From: Methylococcales bacterium
Lineage (GTDB): Bacteria > Pseudomonadota > Gammaproteobacteria > Methylococcales > Methylomonadaceae
Assembly: GCA_028707085.1 (NCBI GenBank)
Contig: JAQTUW010000026.1
Span: forward strand, 1 to 36,516
Reading direction: 5' to 3'
DNA: 36,516 nucleotides
Within the stretch, counting starts at the first letter, position 1. Each line of letters begins with the position of its first letter. The notes under the pieces were generated by a model. It was not told where the DNA came from. It saw nothing but the letters and a program-made list of their open reading frames with translations, and made no database searches. Shown here in pieces: positions 9,201-16,509 of the stretch. The translations under genes were made by a program, and so were the position numbers.

Positions 9201-10945
9201 TCGTCGCCGTTGAGTCCGCATAGTTCGTCAACCAGCGAGAAATCGGCATGGCGGCTGAAAATGGCGTCAATCTCCTCGACGGTGCTTCTGAACACGGGTT
9301 CGGCCATGAGCTGTTTGCCCATGCCCGCCCACTGTGAGCCGTTGCCGGAGTAGATGAAGGCCGGGCCGCGCGGGTTTTTTAGCGCCGCGCCGGAGCGGAC
9401 TACGGACAGTTCGTTGCCGTCGTCGCCGAACTGGCTCAGCGCCAGGGCCGCCGCTTTGGGGGTGGCGGCATGGAACATGGCGCGGTGTTCGTGCCAGTCG
9501 CGGTGAAACAGGCTGCTGTAGGCGATGTCGTAAAAGGCTTTGGCCGGCTGGTTGCGGATAAAGTCCGCGAATTCGGCGGCGGCGGCTTTCAAAGCCTGGC
9601 GATCGCGGGCGCTGACCAGTAGCGGCAGCGGCCCGGCCGGCCGGGAAACGGCGGCGATTTTTTTCGGCTGATGGCTTTCCAGAATCACATGAGCGTTTGC
9701 GCCGCCGAAGCCGAAGGAGTTGACGCCGATGATCAGTTTGCCGGTTTTTTTCAGGGTGGTGTTGGCGGTGACCACCCGGATATTCCAGTCGTCGAAACAA
9801 ATGTCCGGATTGGGGTTGTCCACGCCTAGGGTGGCCGGTATGCTGCGATGGCGGATGCAGAGCAGGGCCTTGACCAGCCCGGCCACGCCGGAGGCGGCTT
9901 CCAGATGGCCGACATTGCTTTTTATCGAGCCGATGGGCAGCGGCCTGGATTTGGGGCGGTGCATCCCCAGCGCCTGGCCTATGGCCCGGGTTTCGATGGG
10001 GTCGCCGACCCGGGTGCCGGTGCCGTGGGCTTCCAGATAATCGATGCTGGCCGGATCGATGCCGGCCTGCCGGTAAACGCTCTCCAGCAGCTCGGCCTGG
10101 GCCAGGGGATTGGGTACGGTCAGGCCGGATTTGCGGCCATCGGTGTTGACGGCGGTATTGGCGACCACCGCCAGTATGTTATCGCCGTCGGTGACGGCCT
10201 GATCGTAGTCTTTGAGCAGGAATATCCCGCCACCTTCCGAGCGCACATAGCCGTCGGCCGAGGCGTCGAACACCCGGCAGCGGCCCTGGCGGGAGAGCAT
10301 GGTGGCCTTCGAAAAGGAAATAAAGCCGTTGGGATGGCTATGCAGGCTGACGCCGCCGGTCAGCGCCTGCCGGCATTCGCCGGACTGAATGGCGCGGCAG
10401 GCCTGATGGAAGGCGACCAGCGAAGACGAGCAGGCGGTGTCGATGGCCATGCTCGGGCCGTGCAGGTCGAACACATAGGAAATGCGGTTGGCGGCGATGC
10501 TGGTGGTGTTGCCGGTGGCGGCGGTGGAATCGATCGCGCACAGATCGTCGGCCAGCCGGAAGGAATAATCGGCGCTGGCGATGCCGATGAACACCCCGCA
10601 CTGGCTGCCGGCCAGGGCCGAAGCCTGGACGCCGGCATTTTCCAGGGCTTCCCAGCTCATTTCCAGCAACAGCCGCTGCTGGGGATCCATCATCGCGGCT
10701 TCGCGCGGGGAAATGCCGAAGAATCCGGCGTCGAAGCCGGCAATATCGCCGATGGAGCCGGCGGCGAAGGTATAGCTGGAGCCCGGATGATTTTTGCCGG
10801 GATGCAGAAAACTGTCCAGCGCCCAGCGGTCGGCGGCGACCTGACTGACCAGATCCTTGCCTGCCAGCAGGTTTTGCCAGCATTCGCCGGCAGCGGTGCC
10901 CGGCAGGCGGAAAGAAAAGCCGATAATAGCAATGTGTTTTGTCAT
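3293..10945 (-). CDS. highly reducing type I polyketide synthase, KS-AT-DH-psiMT-psiKR-ER-KR-ACP
   Basis: A 2550-residue single-module or iterative synthase. KS 1-425: Cys172 in DTACSSS, His307 in EAHGTGT, His347 in KSNVGH. AT about 530-850: Ser619 in GHSVGE, specificity motif YAFH at 721-724, closer to malonyl (HAFH) than methylmalonyl (YASH). DH about 890-1170: His922 in HVVGDAALFP and Asp1086 in DCTFQ. A methyltransferase-like stretch (about 1230-1570) has a degenerate SAM motif, LLEISAGPP. A structural KR half follows at about 1580-1780. ER about 1795-2120 has the NADPH loop HGAAGGVG. KR about 2140-2380: GGLGGFG, Ser2278 and Tyr2291, with Asp2236 hinting at B-type stereochemistry. ACP: Ser2455 in GLDSLMG. 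There is no thioesterase or reductase release domain. Full reduction predicts a saturated acyl chain handed to the adjacent oxoamine synthase. The layout matches fungal-type reducing synthases. Product and chain length are unknown. Confidence 0.93.
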   Translation of the reverse strand: MTKHIAIIGFSFRLPGTAAGECWQNLLAGKDLVSQVAADRWALDSFLHPGKNHPGSSYTFAAGSIGDIAGFDAGFFGISPREAAMMDPQQRLLLEMSWEALENAGVQASALAGSQCGVFIGIASADYSFRLADDLCAIDSTAATGNTTSIAANRISYVFDLHGPSMAIDTACSSSLVAFHQACRAIQSGECRQALTGGVSLHSHPNGFISFSKATMLSRQGRCRVFDASADGYVRSEGGGIFLLKDYDQAVTDGDNILAVVANTAVNTDGRKSGLTVPNPLAQAELLESVYRQAGIDPASIDYLEAHGTGTRVGDPIETRAIGQALGMHRPKSRPLPIGSIKSNVGHLEAASGVAGLVKALLCIRHRSIPATLGVDNPNPDICFDDWNIRVVTANTTLKKTGKLIIGVNSFGFGGANAHVILESHQPKKIAAVSRPAGPLPLLVSARDRQALKAAAAEFADFIRNQPAKAFYDIAYSSLFHRDWHEHRAMFHAATPKAAALALSQFGDDGNELSVVRSGAALKNPRGPAFIYSGNGSQWAGMGKQLMAEPVFRSTVEEIDAIFSRHADFSLVDELCGLNGDDRYARTEIAQPALFALQAGMTRLLQAQGLQAVAVAGHSVGEVAAAWAAGALSLEDAVAVIYHRSHFQGRTKGIGGMSAVGMGREAVQKLLDDLQLSGPLCIAGVNSSNGVTIAGDQQALDVLEAALLAAGVFHKRLPLDYAFHSSAMDGIETGVKQSLSDLQAGPTDLAGYYSTVSGGLLAGEKLDAEYWWLNIRQPVLFQQAIAAMLHDGVNIFIEIGPHTVLRSYIGDSLKTAGAEGVIIPTGTRNQGTAQQLRQACCQAVIAGADYDARQAFPVAGKFQPLPNYPWQRERHWHPYTAEAGGSYENRKIHPLLGYPLPRQALCWENQLDTRLNPALADHVVGDAALFPSTGFSELAIAACLAWRPGEYARIEELEIHAPLVLGRDHSKLLQVGIDSRDGSLTVRARPHCSDEPWTQHAVGRIVTDSGNHQLQTVAPAPPERLPDFDAASHALLTVALGFHYGPAFQCLDYGWIEADSALAVLKTPPAIADELSETHLHPAILDCTFQLIIQLLRDEAKQHAGFSFIPTRMGHIAYRGGLGPATRAKATLLRRSTHSIQAEFAVFNAQGQAIAVINDVRMRSIRLSKPQTGSLQFLDYHGIPMPHPPLNGQRSINGQRPIIGFDKVRAAFADVAKFAALKGTHRQYSEEVDPLLDSLCNRFILQALLQLSINGAQLSAQELLACQAATPEIEPYLQHLLTKAQEDQTVILNHDGCSILPDHPQHATAQDIWNTLLADYPDYFQIIHSVGIVGVHLASLLKGQTTLQAICPHATSRASLLRQTLGSEGRQKIGQALGGLIGHSLKKLPEGQRLGLLEISAGPPLFATDICIALDFERCDYSFASSSQATLDNLERITERFPDIDARLLDAATPQAVCARPCQIAIVTLDFNALEDSVLAIECARRSLISGGSLVILCQHPSRWTDFVFGAEFQNWSQTKNAAWISKQRPAQFWLEHLKQQQHAVMELLEFSPNTLSGPYLLISKMPENALPATDNPASVMPRSWVIVADPHDYSGQLSDRLAAGLQTLGDIVIQTAPADSSRLAGLLTDTTGNFGQLDGLVYLAGLRADNAPMPAEQLLDAQTERCAQAANIVRALEASATTTTCWLITSGAARELLPKRNPDSQHLSAVPADTALWAFGRTLLNEATTFSLRLVDLEETQTLESVSAALLNELTRPDQEQEIVISRHGARYAPRLRMLPTLQPAATGRQYPHLRLAFPFPGQLRNLRWEAQPQLPVGDHEIAVDIMATGLNFRDVMYALGLLADEAIENGFAGPTLGLEFAGVIRKLGGKVSDFMPGDRVVGFGPSSFGNTVVTQAAAVTHIPPGISFEAAATIPSVFFTGYYALHHLAQLQADEKILIHGAAGGVGIAAIQIAKWKGAKIYATAGSTEKRDFLQLLGVDHIFDSRSLTFADDILAMDGQTGVDVVLNCLSGEAINRNFRILKPFGRFLELGKRDFYENTRIGLRPFRNNISYFGIDADQLMFARPELTRRLFEEVMNLFTTGVLHPLPYHSFGADDIVDAFRYMQQSRQIGKIVITYRDGVNSVHYPPAAAKPALRLDAAASYLVTGGLGGFGLKTAQWLAGKGARHLVLVGRSGPAATEATELAELSAQGVEVRAIACDMTDRQAVQSLLADIGSNHPPLKGVVHAAAVFGDSLIRNMDAAQIRKVLAPKVLGGQYLHELTLDCKLDFFILFSSAVTLFGNPGQANYVAANACLEALAHHRRALGLPATCIGWGAIDDAGYLARNPKIKDALQNRLGGSAIHSATALDVLEQILLADRSNLAVMELDWKTLSRFLPGAASARFSELARRYGKIDDSGDEHPDFQQLLDELSDAELHSLMVGMIKTEVAEILRIAEHKIDPGRSIYAMGLDSLMGVELVIALEARFGVKLPIMALSQTPTLDKLAERLIQELRKHNENGELSAETTITDQTRKLADLHGVEAAADAIDHFVADLQTADNSSTSRIIQ

Positions 10946-10978
10946 TATTTTTGTCTGTTGCTGGTGTGCTGCTTTCGT

Positions 10979-10987
10979 ATTATAGCA
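10979..10987 (-). promoter_or_regulatory. extended -10 promoter element upstream of the PKS gene
   Basis: On the minus strand this reads TGCTATAAT, a perfect extended -10, 33 bases before the PKS ATG at 10945. The expected -35 position is weak, which is usual for extended -10 promoters. No clear Shine-Dalgarno lies before the ATG. Confidence 0.5.
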
Positions 10988-11039
10988 AAATACTAAAAAG
11001 GAATGATGGGCTAAAGTTTTAAGTATTTTTGAATGCTTT

Positions 11040-11048
11040 ATTATAACA
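11040..11048 (-). promoter_or_regulatory. second extended -10 element upstream of the PKS gene
   Basis: On the minus strand this reads TGTTATAAT, another perfect extended -10, about 60 bases further upstream in a strongly AT-rich stretch (10970-11080). The PKS gene may have two start sites. The AT-rich block could also bind H-NS-like silencers, which is inference. Confidence 0.4.
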
Positions 11049-11084
11049 TTATGATATTAATGAATTATTTTTTGTAAGGATTAA

Positions 11085-11890
11085 TGACGTCGCGGCGGAT
11101 CGGATAGCCATCGATGAAATATGTGGCTATAAAAACATAAAAATAACAGCTTTTGCGATTCCTTTATGATGTTTTATGTATACGGTCGTAAGTAGCCGGA
11201 GAATAATCGGTTTGGCAAGCGTCAGGGGGGGAAGCGCGAAAAATCGGGCTGGCGCGTCTGAACAAGGCTATCCCGAACAAGGCGCCGAAGGACTGGCGGA
11301 TCATTGATTTGCAAGAGCCTCCGTTTGCGCCAGATTCGTAGCTTGGCGGTGTTTTACGCTTCCCTTTCGGAAGGCCATTGCGGAGATGAATTGCCGGGCG
11401 GATAAAAATTTGGCCCGACGATTCGGGGGACTGCCAAAAGTTGAATGGCGAATGTCTGGTAATCCGTTCCGGCATCATAAATCCAAAGCCGTTCGACTTG
11501 TACCTGTCAGTTGTGACATTGACTGATGCGCCGTGATCGCGCCGGGGATAGATCGCTTTTGCTTATACACAATTTTGGGTATTTGAGGCGGAATAGTTGC
11601 GCTATTTAACGAAAATGCGCAGGAAATCCGGCCATAAGGGCTTTTCCGTAGTAGGTTTTCTATTCTCGGACGGGCTCCTAGACGCTTGCTCGCCTTGCCG
11701 ATTTGAATCCGGTTATAGGCCGGGGAGTCTTCTTTTTCCCGCGCCTTATAATCGGCCAGTAGTTTGTTCACATAAGTCCAATATTCATTAATCAAACGCA
11801 ACGCCAATGCTCGGCGAGCAATTACCCAGGAACTAACATGGAAGTGATTGGATAGGAGAGGCAGATTGGATTTCCTGTTGTCGGTATTGA
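11085..11890. other. long intergenic stretch with possible gene remnants
   Basis: About 800 bases without a convincing gene. On the plus strand 11207-11341 is an open frame of 44 codons without a start, ending NKAPKDWRIIDLQEPPFAPDS before a stop. Its composition looks like the C-terminus of a real protein, so it may be a decayed gene or transposon fragment. On the minus strand, open frames at 11164-11478 and 11475-11909 carry no recognisable motif; the second contains a plausible helical stretch (ALRLINEYWTYVNKLLADYK) but no family was recognised. No tRNA or IS ends were seen. Confidence 0.3.
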
Positions 11891-11891
11891 T

Positions 11892-11919
11892 TTGCCGATT
11901 TAAGTTCAATTACTATAAT
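11892..11919 (+). promoter_or_regulatory. probable cecR promoter
   Basis: There is a perfect -10 box TATAAT at 11914-11919, with TTGCCG at 11892-11897 as a weak -35 and a 16-base spacer. Transcription would start near 11926, so the palindromic operator covers the start site. An alternative is TTGACT (11927) with TAAAAT (11949), which would give an almost leaderless mRNA. Confidence 0.45.
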
Positions 11920-11926
11920 TACTTGC

Positions 11927-11951
11927 TTGACTAATTTAGTCAATTGACTAA
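11927..11951. promoter_or_regulatory. three alternating half-sites: CecR-type operator
   Basis: The half-site TTGACTAA (11927-11934), its reverse complement TTAGTCAA (11936-11943) and TTGACTAA again (11944-11951) lie side by side. The right pair sits in a perfect 18-base palindrome, TTTAGTCAATTGACTAAA (11935-11952). The left pair forms a second palindrome with one central base. The array ends four bases before the first possible ATG of the TetR-family gene, the classic position for an autorepressor operator. Assignment to CecR is inference from position. Confidence 0.7.
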
Positions 11952-11961
11952 AATAATGCTC

Positions 11962-12642
11962 ATGAATACACATCCGAAAGTACCCGTTCGCGGCAATGCT
12001 ACTCGAGACGCACTGATTTGCGCCGCCACGGATTGCTTCGCGCGCGACGGTTTTGATGCGGTCAGCTTGCGAGAAATCGCCATGGGCGCGGGCGTTAACC
12101 AGGCATTGATCGGCTACCACTTCCGCAATAAGGAAGGGCTTTATCTGGCGGTGTTCGAACATATTGTTGAGCAAATCAGCCAGCGCATCGATCCGATTAC
12201 CCGCGAGGTTGAAGCCGTGCTTGCCAATGACGATGACGCCTTGACTGAGGCGGCCCGCAGAAAACGCTATTTAGCTGCAATGATGCGTTTGACAGATGTG
12301 ATGGTGAGTATGACGGCGGATGAAAAAATGGCTTCCTGGTCGCTGTTGATCATGCGCGAGCAGCAATCGCCCACGGCGGCTTTCGGCCTGCTTTACGACA
12401 AATTCATGTCAGGCGTGTTGAGTCTTCTGACGCGCCTGGTGCAACGCATGCAAAATGGCGACTCCCAAACGGAAGCCGGTCTGATGGTCATGACCATCCT
12501 CGGCCAGGTATTGGTGTTTCGCTTCGCCCGCACCAGTATGTTACGGCATCTGGCCTGGGAAAATATTGGCGATACCGAGTTAGCCTTTATTCAGGCGCGC
12601 ATCCGCCAAAACATTACAGACTTGTTCTTGACCGGAGATTGA
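11962..12642 (+). CDS. cecR: TetR-family repressor, CecR (YbiH) type
   Basis: A 226-residue regulator beginning MNTHPKVPVRG. An ATG at 11956 and a TTG at 11944 are in frame, but the TTG lies inside the operator. The N-terminal TetR helix-turn-helix is clear: TRDALICAATDCFARDGF, then SLREIAMGAGVNQALIGYHF with the usual YHF end of the recognition helix. The C-terminal part matches the long ligand-binding domain of the CecR/YbiH group (DUF1956). In Escherichia coli CecR controls ybhGFSR and affects sensitivity to cefoperazone and chloramphenicol. Here it heads the same gene set, with 1 base to the next start, so it probably represses its own operon through the palindromes at its promoter. The ligand is unknown. 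Confidence 0.88.
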   Translation: MNTHPKVPVRGNATRDALICAATDCFARDGFDAVSLREIAMGAGVNQALIGYHFRNKEGLYLAVFEHIVEQISQRIDPITREVEAVLANDDDALTEAARRKRYLAAMMRLTDVMVSMTADEKMASWSLLIMREQQSPTAAFGLLYDKFMSGVLSLLTRLVQRMQNGDSQTEAGLMVMTILGQVLVFRFARTSMLRHLAWENIGDTELAFIQARIRQNITDLFLTGD

Positions 12643-12643
12643 T

Positions 12644-13666
12644 ATGCAGTCGCTAGCCGCTCGCGTCATGCTGGTTCTTTGTATCCTGTCCGTCGCGGCG
12701 GGGGGATGGTGGTGGTCGGAACGCCAGTCCGCGGACGATGGCTGGTTGCTGCTTTACGGCAATGTGGATATCCGCGAGGTTGATCTTGGCTTTCGCGTTC
12801 CTGGCAAGCTTGCCAGGCTGGAATATGATGAAGGCGACAAAGTCGCGACGGGCGCGGTTATCGCCAGGCTTGACGCTGAACCGTATGTTGATCAGGTTGC
12901 CGGCGCCAAAGCGCAGGTTCAGTCGTTGCGGGCGCGTCTGAAATTGAAAGAAACCGGCAACCGCCCACAGGAGATAGCTCAGGCCCGGTCACTGGTGCGC
13001 GAGCGGGAAGCCACCGTCGCCAACGCCAGACGCCTGCTGGAGCGTTCGGAAAAAACCCTGGATATAAAAGGCATCTCGGCGCAAGACCGCGACAATGCCG
13101 ACGCCAGTTATCGGGAGGTTGTGGCGCGGCTCGCTTCGGCGCAGGAAAACCTGGCTTTGCTCGAAGCCGGATTTCGGGTTGAGGACATCGCCCAGGCCAA
13201 GGCCGATCTGGCGCAAGCCGAAGCCACGCTGGCCAGCGCCGAACTGCAAGTCAAAGACAGCGTCTTGACCGCGCCGTCCGATGGGGTAATTTTAACCCGC
13301 GCCCAAGAGGCCGGGGCTATTTTACAGGCCGGAACGACTGTTTTTACGCTCTCATTACAGAATCCGGTTTGGGTTCGCGCTTATATTCATGAGCCGGATC
13401 TTGGCCTCATACATCCCGGCGCTAAAGTTTACGTCTACACCGATACCCGGCAGGACAAGCCGTATACCGGTCAAGTCGGTTTTATCTCGCCACGCGCCGA
13501 ATTTACCCCCAAGACGGTGGAAACAACCCAGTTGCGCACCTCGCTGGTTTATAGGCTGCGGATTGTCGTGGATAATCCGGATGATGCGTTACGCCAAGGG
13601 ATGCCGGTCACCATCAAACTGGCTAAAGATAAAGCGGATGCGTCGAATTCCGCCGATTCGTCATGA
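12644..13666 (+). CDS. ybhG: HlyD-type periplasmic adaptor YbhG
   Basis: A 340-residue membrane-fusion protein. Residues 6-26 form an N-terminal anchor or uncleaved signal (VMLVLCILSVAAGGWWW). A first biotinyl-lipoyl half follows, with VPGKLARLEYDEGDKVATGAVIARLD (about 52-77). A long helical hairpin rich in Ala, Gln and Arg spans about 84-200, and the second lipoyl half contains APSDGVILTRAQEAGAILQAG. A beta-barrel domain ends the protein. It bridges the inner-membrane ABC transporter (YbhF/S/R) and an outer-membrane channel, and here the channel gene is part of the operon. It overlaps ybhF by 4 bases (ATGA). Confidence 0.9.
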   Translation: MQSLAARVMLVLCILSVAAGGWWWSERQSADDGWLLLYGNVDIREVDLGFRVPGKLARLEYDEGDKVATGAVIARLDAEPYVDQVAGAKAQVQSLRARLKLKETGNRPQEIAQARSLVREREATVANARRLLERSEKTLDIKGISAQDRDNADASYREVVARLASAQENLALLEAGFRVEDIAQAKADLAQAEATLASAELQVKDSVLTAPSDGVILTRAQEAGAILQAGTTVFTLSLQNPVWVRAYIHEPDLGLIHPGAKVYVYTDTRQDKPYTGQVGFISPRAEFTPKTVETTQLRTSLVYRLRIVVDNPDDALRQGMPVTIKLAKDKADASNSADSS

Positions 13667-15387
13667 CTGGCCCGCTGGTCACGCTCGAATCGGTCAGGAA
13701 AATCTTTCCTGACGTCAAACAGCCGGCGCTGGAAGAGATTTCCGCCCAACTGTGGCCGGGCCGGATTACCGGTCTGGTTGGGCCGGACGGAGCCGGAAAG
13801 ACAACGCTGATAAGGCTGATGGCCGGGTTATTGTCGCCCACATCCGGCATAATACGCATCGGCGGGCTTTCGCCAGGCGAGGATGCCGTGAAGTTGCGCG
13901 AGTTCATCGGTTACATGCCGCAAAAATTCGGTCTATACGAAGATTTATCGGTGCTGGAGAATCTTGAGCTCCACGCCGACTTGCGTGGCGTGGTGGGTGA
14001 CGCGCGCGCCGCCACGTTCGCACGTTTGCTGACTTTCACCGATTTAGGGCCTTTCACCGCCAGACATGCCGGCAAACTGTCCGGCGGCATGAAGCAAAAA
14101 CTGGGCCTGGCCTGCGCCTTGCTTGGGCAACCCCGTTTATTATTGCTTGACGAGCCGGGCGTCGGCGTCGATCCGATTTCGCGGCGCGAATTGTGGCGCA
14201 TGGTTCAGGAACTGATCGATCAGGGCATCGCGGTAGTCTGGAGTACCGCCTATCTTGACGAAGCCGAATTATGCCAGGAAGTGTTGCTGATGAACGAAGG
14301 CCGGTTGCTGTTTTATGGAAAACCGCAGGATCTGACCAATCGAATTTGCGACCGCAGCCTGCAAATTCGCCATGTCGAAGGCGACAGACGCCAATTGCTT
14401 ACCCGGGTATTACGCCGTCCGGAAATAATGGACGGCGTCATACAGGGCCATAACCTAAGGCTGGTGCTACGCGCCGGCTGTGCGCCGCCCAATCTTTTGG
14501 AGCTGGACGCCGGGGCCGGCGCCGAATGGGTAAGCGTCGCCCCGCGGTTTGAAGACGCTTTTATCGAAGCGCTAGGCGGCGGGCCGGGCGGGGATTCTGT
14601 GCTGGCTCAAAAAATTCGACCGGCGGTCGGCGCGTATCAAACAGTGGTGGAAGCGGTTGATTTGACCAAAAAGTTTGGGGATTTTACCGCCACGGATCAT
14701 GTCAACTTCGCCGTCAAACGCGGTGAAATTTTCGGTCTGCTCGGCCCGAACGGCGCGGGCAAGTCCACAACCTTTAGAATGATGTGCGGATTACTGGTTC
14801 CAACTTCGGGTACGGCGCGGGTGATGGGCATCGATCTTAAAACTTCCGCCAGCGATGCCCGGCAACAAATCGGCTACATGGCGCAAAAATTCTCACTTTA
14901 CGGCAGTCTTAGCGTACGCCAGAATCTGATATTCTTTTCCGGCGTATACGGCTTGAAAGGCGCACGGCAGAGAACAGTCGTGGATGAGATGATAGACGCG
15001 TTCAGGCTGCAGCCTTATCTCGACGCCGCCCCCGACAGCTTGCCGCTGGGTTTCAAGCAGCGTCTGGCGCTGGCCTGTGCAGTGATGCATCAACCGCCGA
15101 TTTTGTTTCTTGACGAGCCGACCTCCGGCGTTGATCCGGTAACGCGCCGCGAGTTCTGGACGCATATCAACGGCGTAGTGGGAAACGGCGTCACCGTCAT
15201 GGTCACCACGCATTTTATGGATGAAGCCGAATACTGCGACCGGATTGCGCTGGTTTACCGTGGCGGCGTCATCGCCGCCGGTACGCCGGATCAACTTAAA
15301 GCGCAAGTTTCAACGCCGCAAAACCCTGATCCGTCCATGGAGGACGCCTTCATTACCCTGGTGCAGGGGCAGGCGCATGACAACTAA
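13663..15387 (+). CDS. ybhF: ABC exporter ATPase with two nucleotide-binding domains, YbhF
   Basis: A 574-residue tandem ATPase. NBD1: Walker A GPDGAGKT (about 40-47), signature LSGGMKQK (139-146), Walker B LLLLDEP with Glu164. NBD2: Walker A GPNGAGKS (about 361-368), signature LPLGFKQR (460-467), Walker B LFLDEP, H-loop His517. In NBD1 the H-loop histidine is replaced by Ala196 (STAYLDE), and the NBD2 signature lacks the LSGG core. The two composite ATP sites are therefore unequal: one canonical and one degenerate. The protein powers drug or solute export through the YbhS/YbhR membrane pair. Its end overlaps ybhS by 11 bases. Confidence 0.92.
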   Translation: MTGPLVTLESVRKIFPDVKQPALEEISAQLWPGRITGLVGPDGAGKTTLIRLMAGLLSPTSGIIRIGGLSPGEDAVKLREFIGYMPQKFGLYEDLSVLENLELHADLRGVVGDARAATFARLLTFTDLGPFTARHAGKLSGGMKQKLGLACALLGQPRLLLLDEPGVGVDPISRRELWRMVQELIDQGIAVVWSTAYLDEAELCQEVLLMNEGRLLFYGKPQDLTNRICDRSLQIRHVEGDRRQLLTRVLRRPEIMDGVIQGHNLRLVLRAGCAPPNLLELDAGAGAEWVSVAPRFEDAFIEALGGGPGGDSVLAQKIRPAVGAYQTVVEAVDLTKKFGDFTATDHVNFAVKRGEIFGLLGPNGAGKSTTFRMMCGLLVPTSGTARVMGIDLKTSASDARQQIGYMAQKFSLYGSLSVRQNLIFFSGVYGLKGARQRTVVDEMIDAFRLQPYLDAAPDSLPLGFKQRLALACAVMHQPPILFLDEPTSGVDPVTRREFWTHINGVVGNGVTVMVTTHFMDEAEYCDRIALVYRGGVIAAGTPDQLKAQVSTPQNPDPSMEDAFITLVQGQAHDN

Positions 15388-16507
15388 TGTTTCATTGCGT
15401 CGTCTCAGGGCTTTGTGTCGTAAAGAGACGCTGCAAATTCTTCGCGATCCCAGCAGCCACATCATCGCTTTCCTGTTGCCGGTGGTGATGCTGTTCATAT
15501 TCGGTTATGGTATCAACCTAGATTCGACCGCGCTACAGATTGGGTTGGTGATGGAAGACGCCAGCCCGGAAGCGCGGCATTTTGCCGATAATCTTTACGG
15601 TTCGCCCTATCTGCGCGTGACGACCGGTTTCAACCGGCAGGCGATGCAGCAAGCCATGACCTCGGGCCGGATACGCGGCTATGTGGTGGTGCCCTCCGAT
15701 TTCGCGGAGAAACTCGAACGGCCGGCGGAGACCGTCCCGCTGCTGGTGGTTACGGACGGCGCAGAACCCAATACCGCGAATTTTGTGGAAAATTATGTGC
15801 GCGGGGCCTGGCACGGCTGGCTTGTGCAGCGCGCCGCCGAGCGCGGCGAAGCGCAGCCGATCGAGATAGCGATTGAATCCCGCTTCTGGTTTAACACCGC
15901 CGCCAAGAGCCGCAACTATATCATTCCCGGCTCGATCACCATCATCATGACCGTCATCGGCACCTTGCTGACCTCGTTGGTGATCGCCCGCGAATGGGAG
16001 CGCGGCACCATGGAGGCGCTTTTAGCGTCGCCAATGACCCGCACCGAACTCTTGCTCAGCAAATTGCTGCCTTATTATGTGCTGGGCATTATTTCCCTGT
16101 TTTTGTGCGTGGGGGTTTCCAGGTTTATTCTGGACGTGCCGTTTCGCGGTTCGCTGCTGGTGCTGTTGGGGGTAGGCAGTTTATTCATGGGCGGCAGTCT
16201 TGGCATGGGTTTGCTGTTTTCAACCCTGCTGCGCAATCAGTTTAACGCTGCTCAGGCGGCGCTAAACGCCGCGTTTTTGCCTTCGCTAATGCTTTCCGGC
16301 TCATTTTATGAAATCCAGAGCATGCCCGGGTTTATACGGGCTGTCACCTATCTGATACCGGCCCGCTATTTTGTAACGGCCATGCAAACGCTGTTTCTGG
16401 CCGGCGATATCTGGCCGCTGATACTCAGCAGCGGCCTGTTTCTGTTATTGTCGGCGGTTTTTTTCATCGGTCTGGTGGCGCTGAAAACCCGCCGCCATCT
16501 GGAATAA
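15377..16507 (+). CDS. ybhS: ABC-2 type permease YbhS
   Basis: A 376-residue inner-membrane permease starting [17 protein letters not shown]. This ATG, 11 bases before the ybhF stop, gives the family length; an earlier in-frame ATG lies within ybhF. It has the ABC-2 plan: a first span at about 25-45 ([18 protein letters not shown]), a large periplasmic loop of about 130 residues, then five spans in the C-terminal half. The motif [17 protein letters not shown] is the cytoplasmic coupling region typical of the family. It pairs with YbhR, 2 bases downstream, to form the heterodimeric channel driven by YbhF. Confidence 0.92.
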   Translation: MTTNVSLRRLRALCRKETLQILRDPSSHIIAFLLPVVMLFIFGYGINLDSTALQIGLVMEDASPEARHFADNLYGSPYLRVTTGFNRQAMQQAMTSGRIRGYVVVPSDFAEKLERPAETVPLLVVTDGAEPNTANFVENYVRGAWHGWLVQRAAERGEAQPIEIAIESRFWFNTAAKSRNYIIPGSITIIMTVIGTLLTSLVIAREWERGTMEALLASPMTRTELLLSKLLPYYVLGIISLFLCVGVSRFILDVPFRGSLLVLLGVGSLFMGGSLGMGLLFSTLLRNQFNAAQAALNAAFLPSLMLSGSFYEIQSMPGFIRAVTYLIPARYFVTAMQTLFLAGDIWPLILSSGLFLLLSAVFFIGLVALKTRRHLE

Positions 16508-16509
16508 AC

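Noticed and set aside
271-10945. Exosortase as part of the polyketide cluster
   Set aside because: It lies on the opposite strand beyond crcB and DUF190, with no shared promoter or functional link visible.
11475-11909. 144-codon minus-strand open frame as a real gene
   Set aside because: It lacks a recognisable domain, and its beginning approaches the cecR promoter; it is kept only as a note in the intergenic entry.
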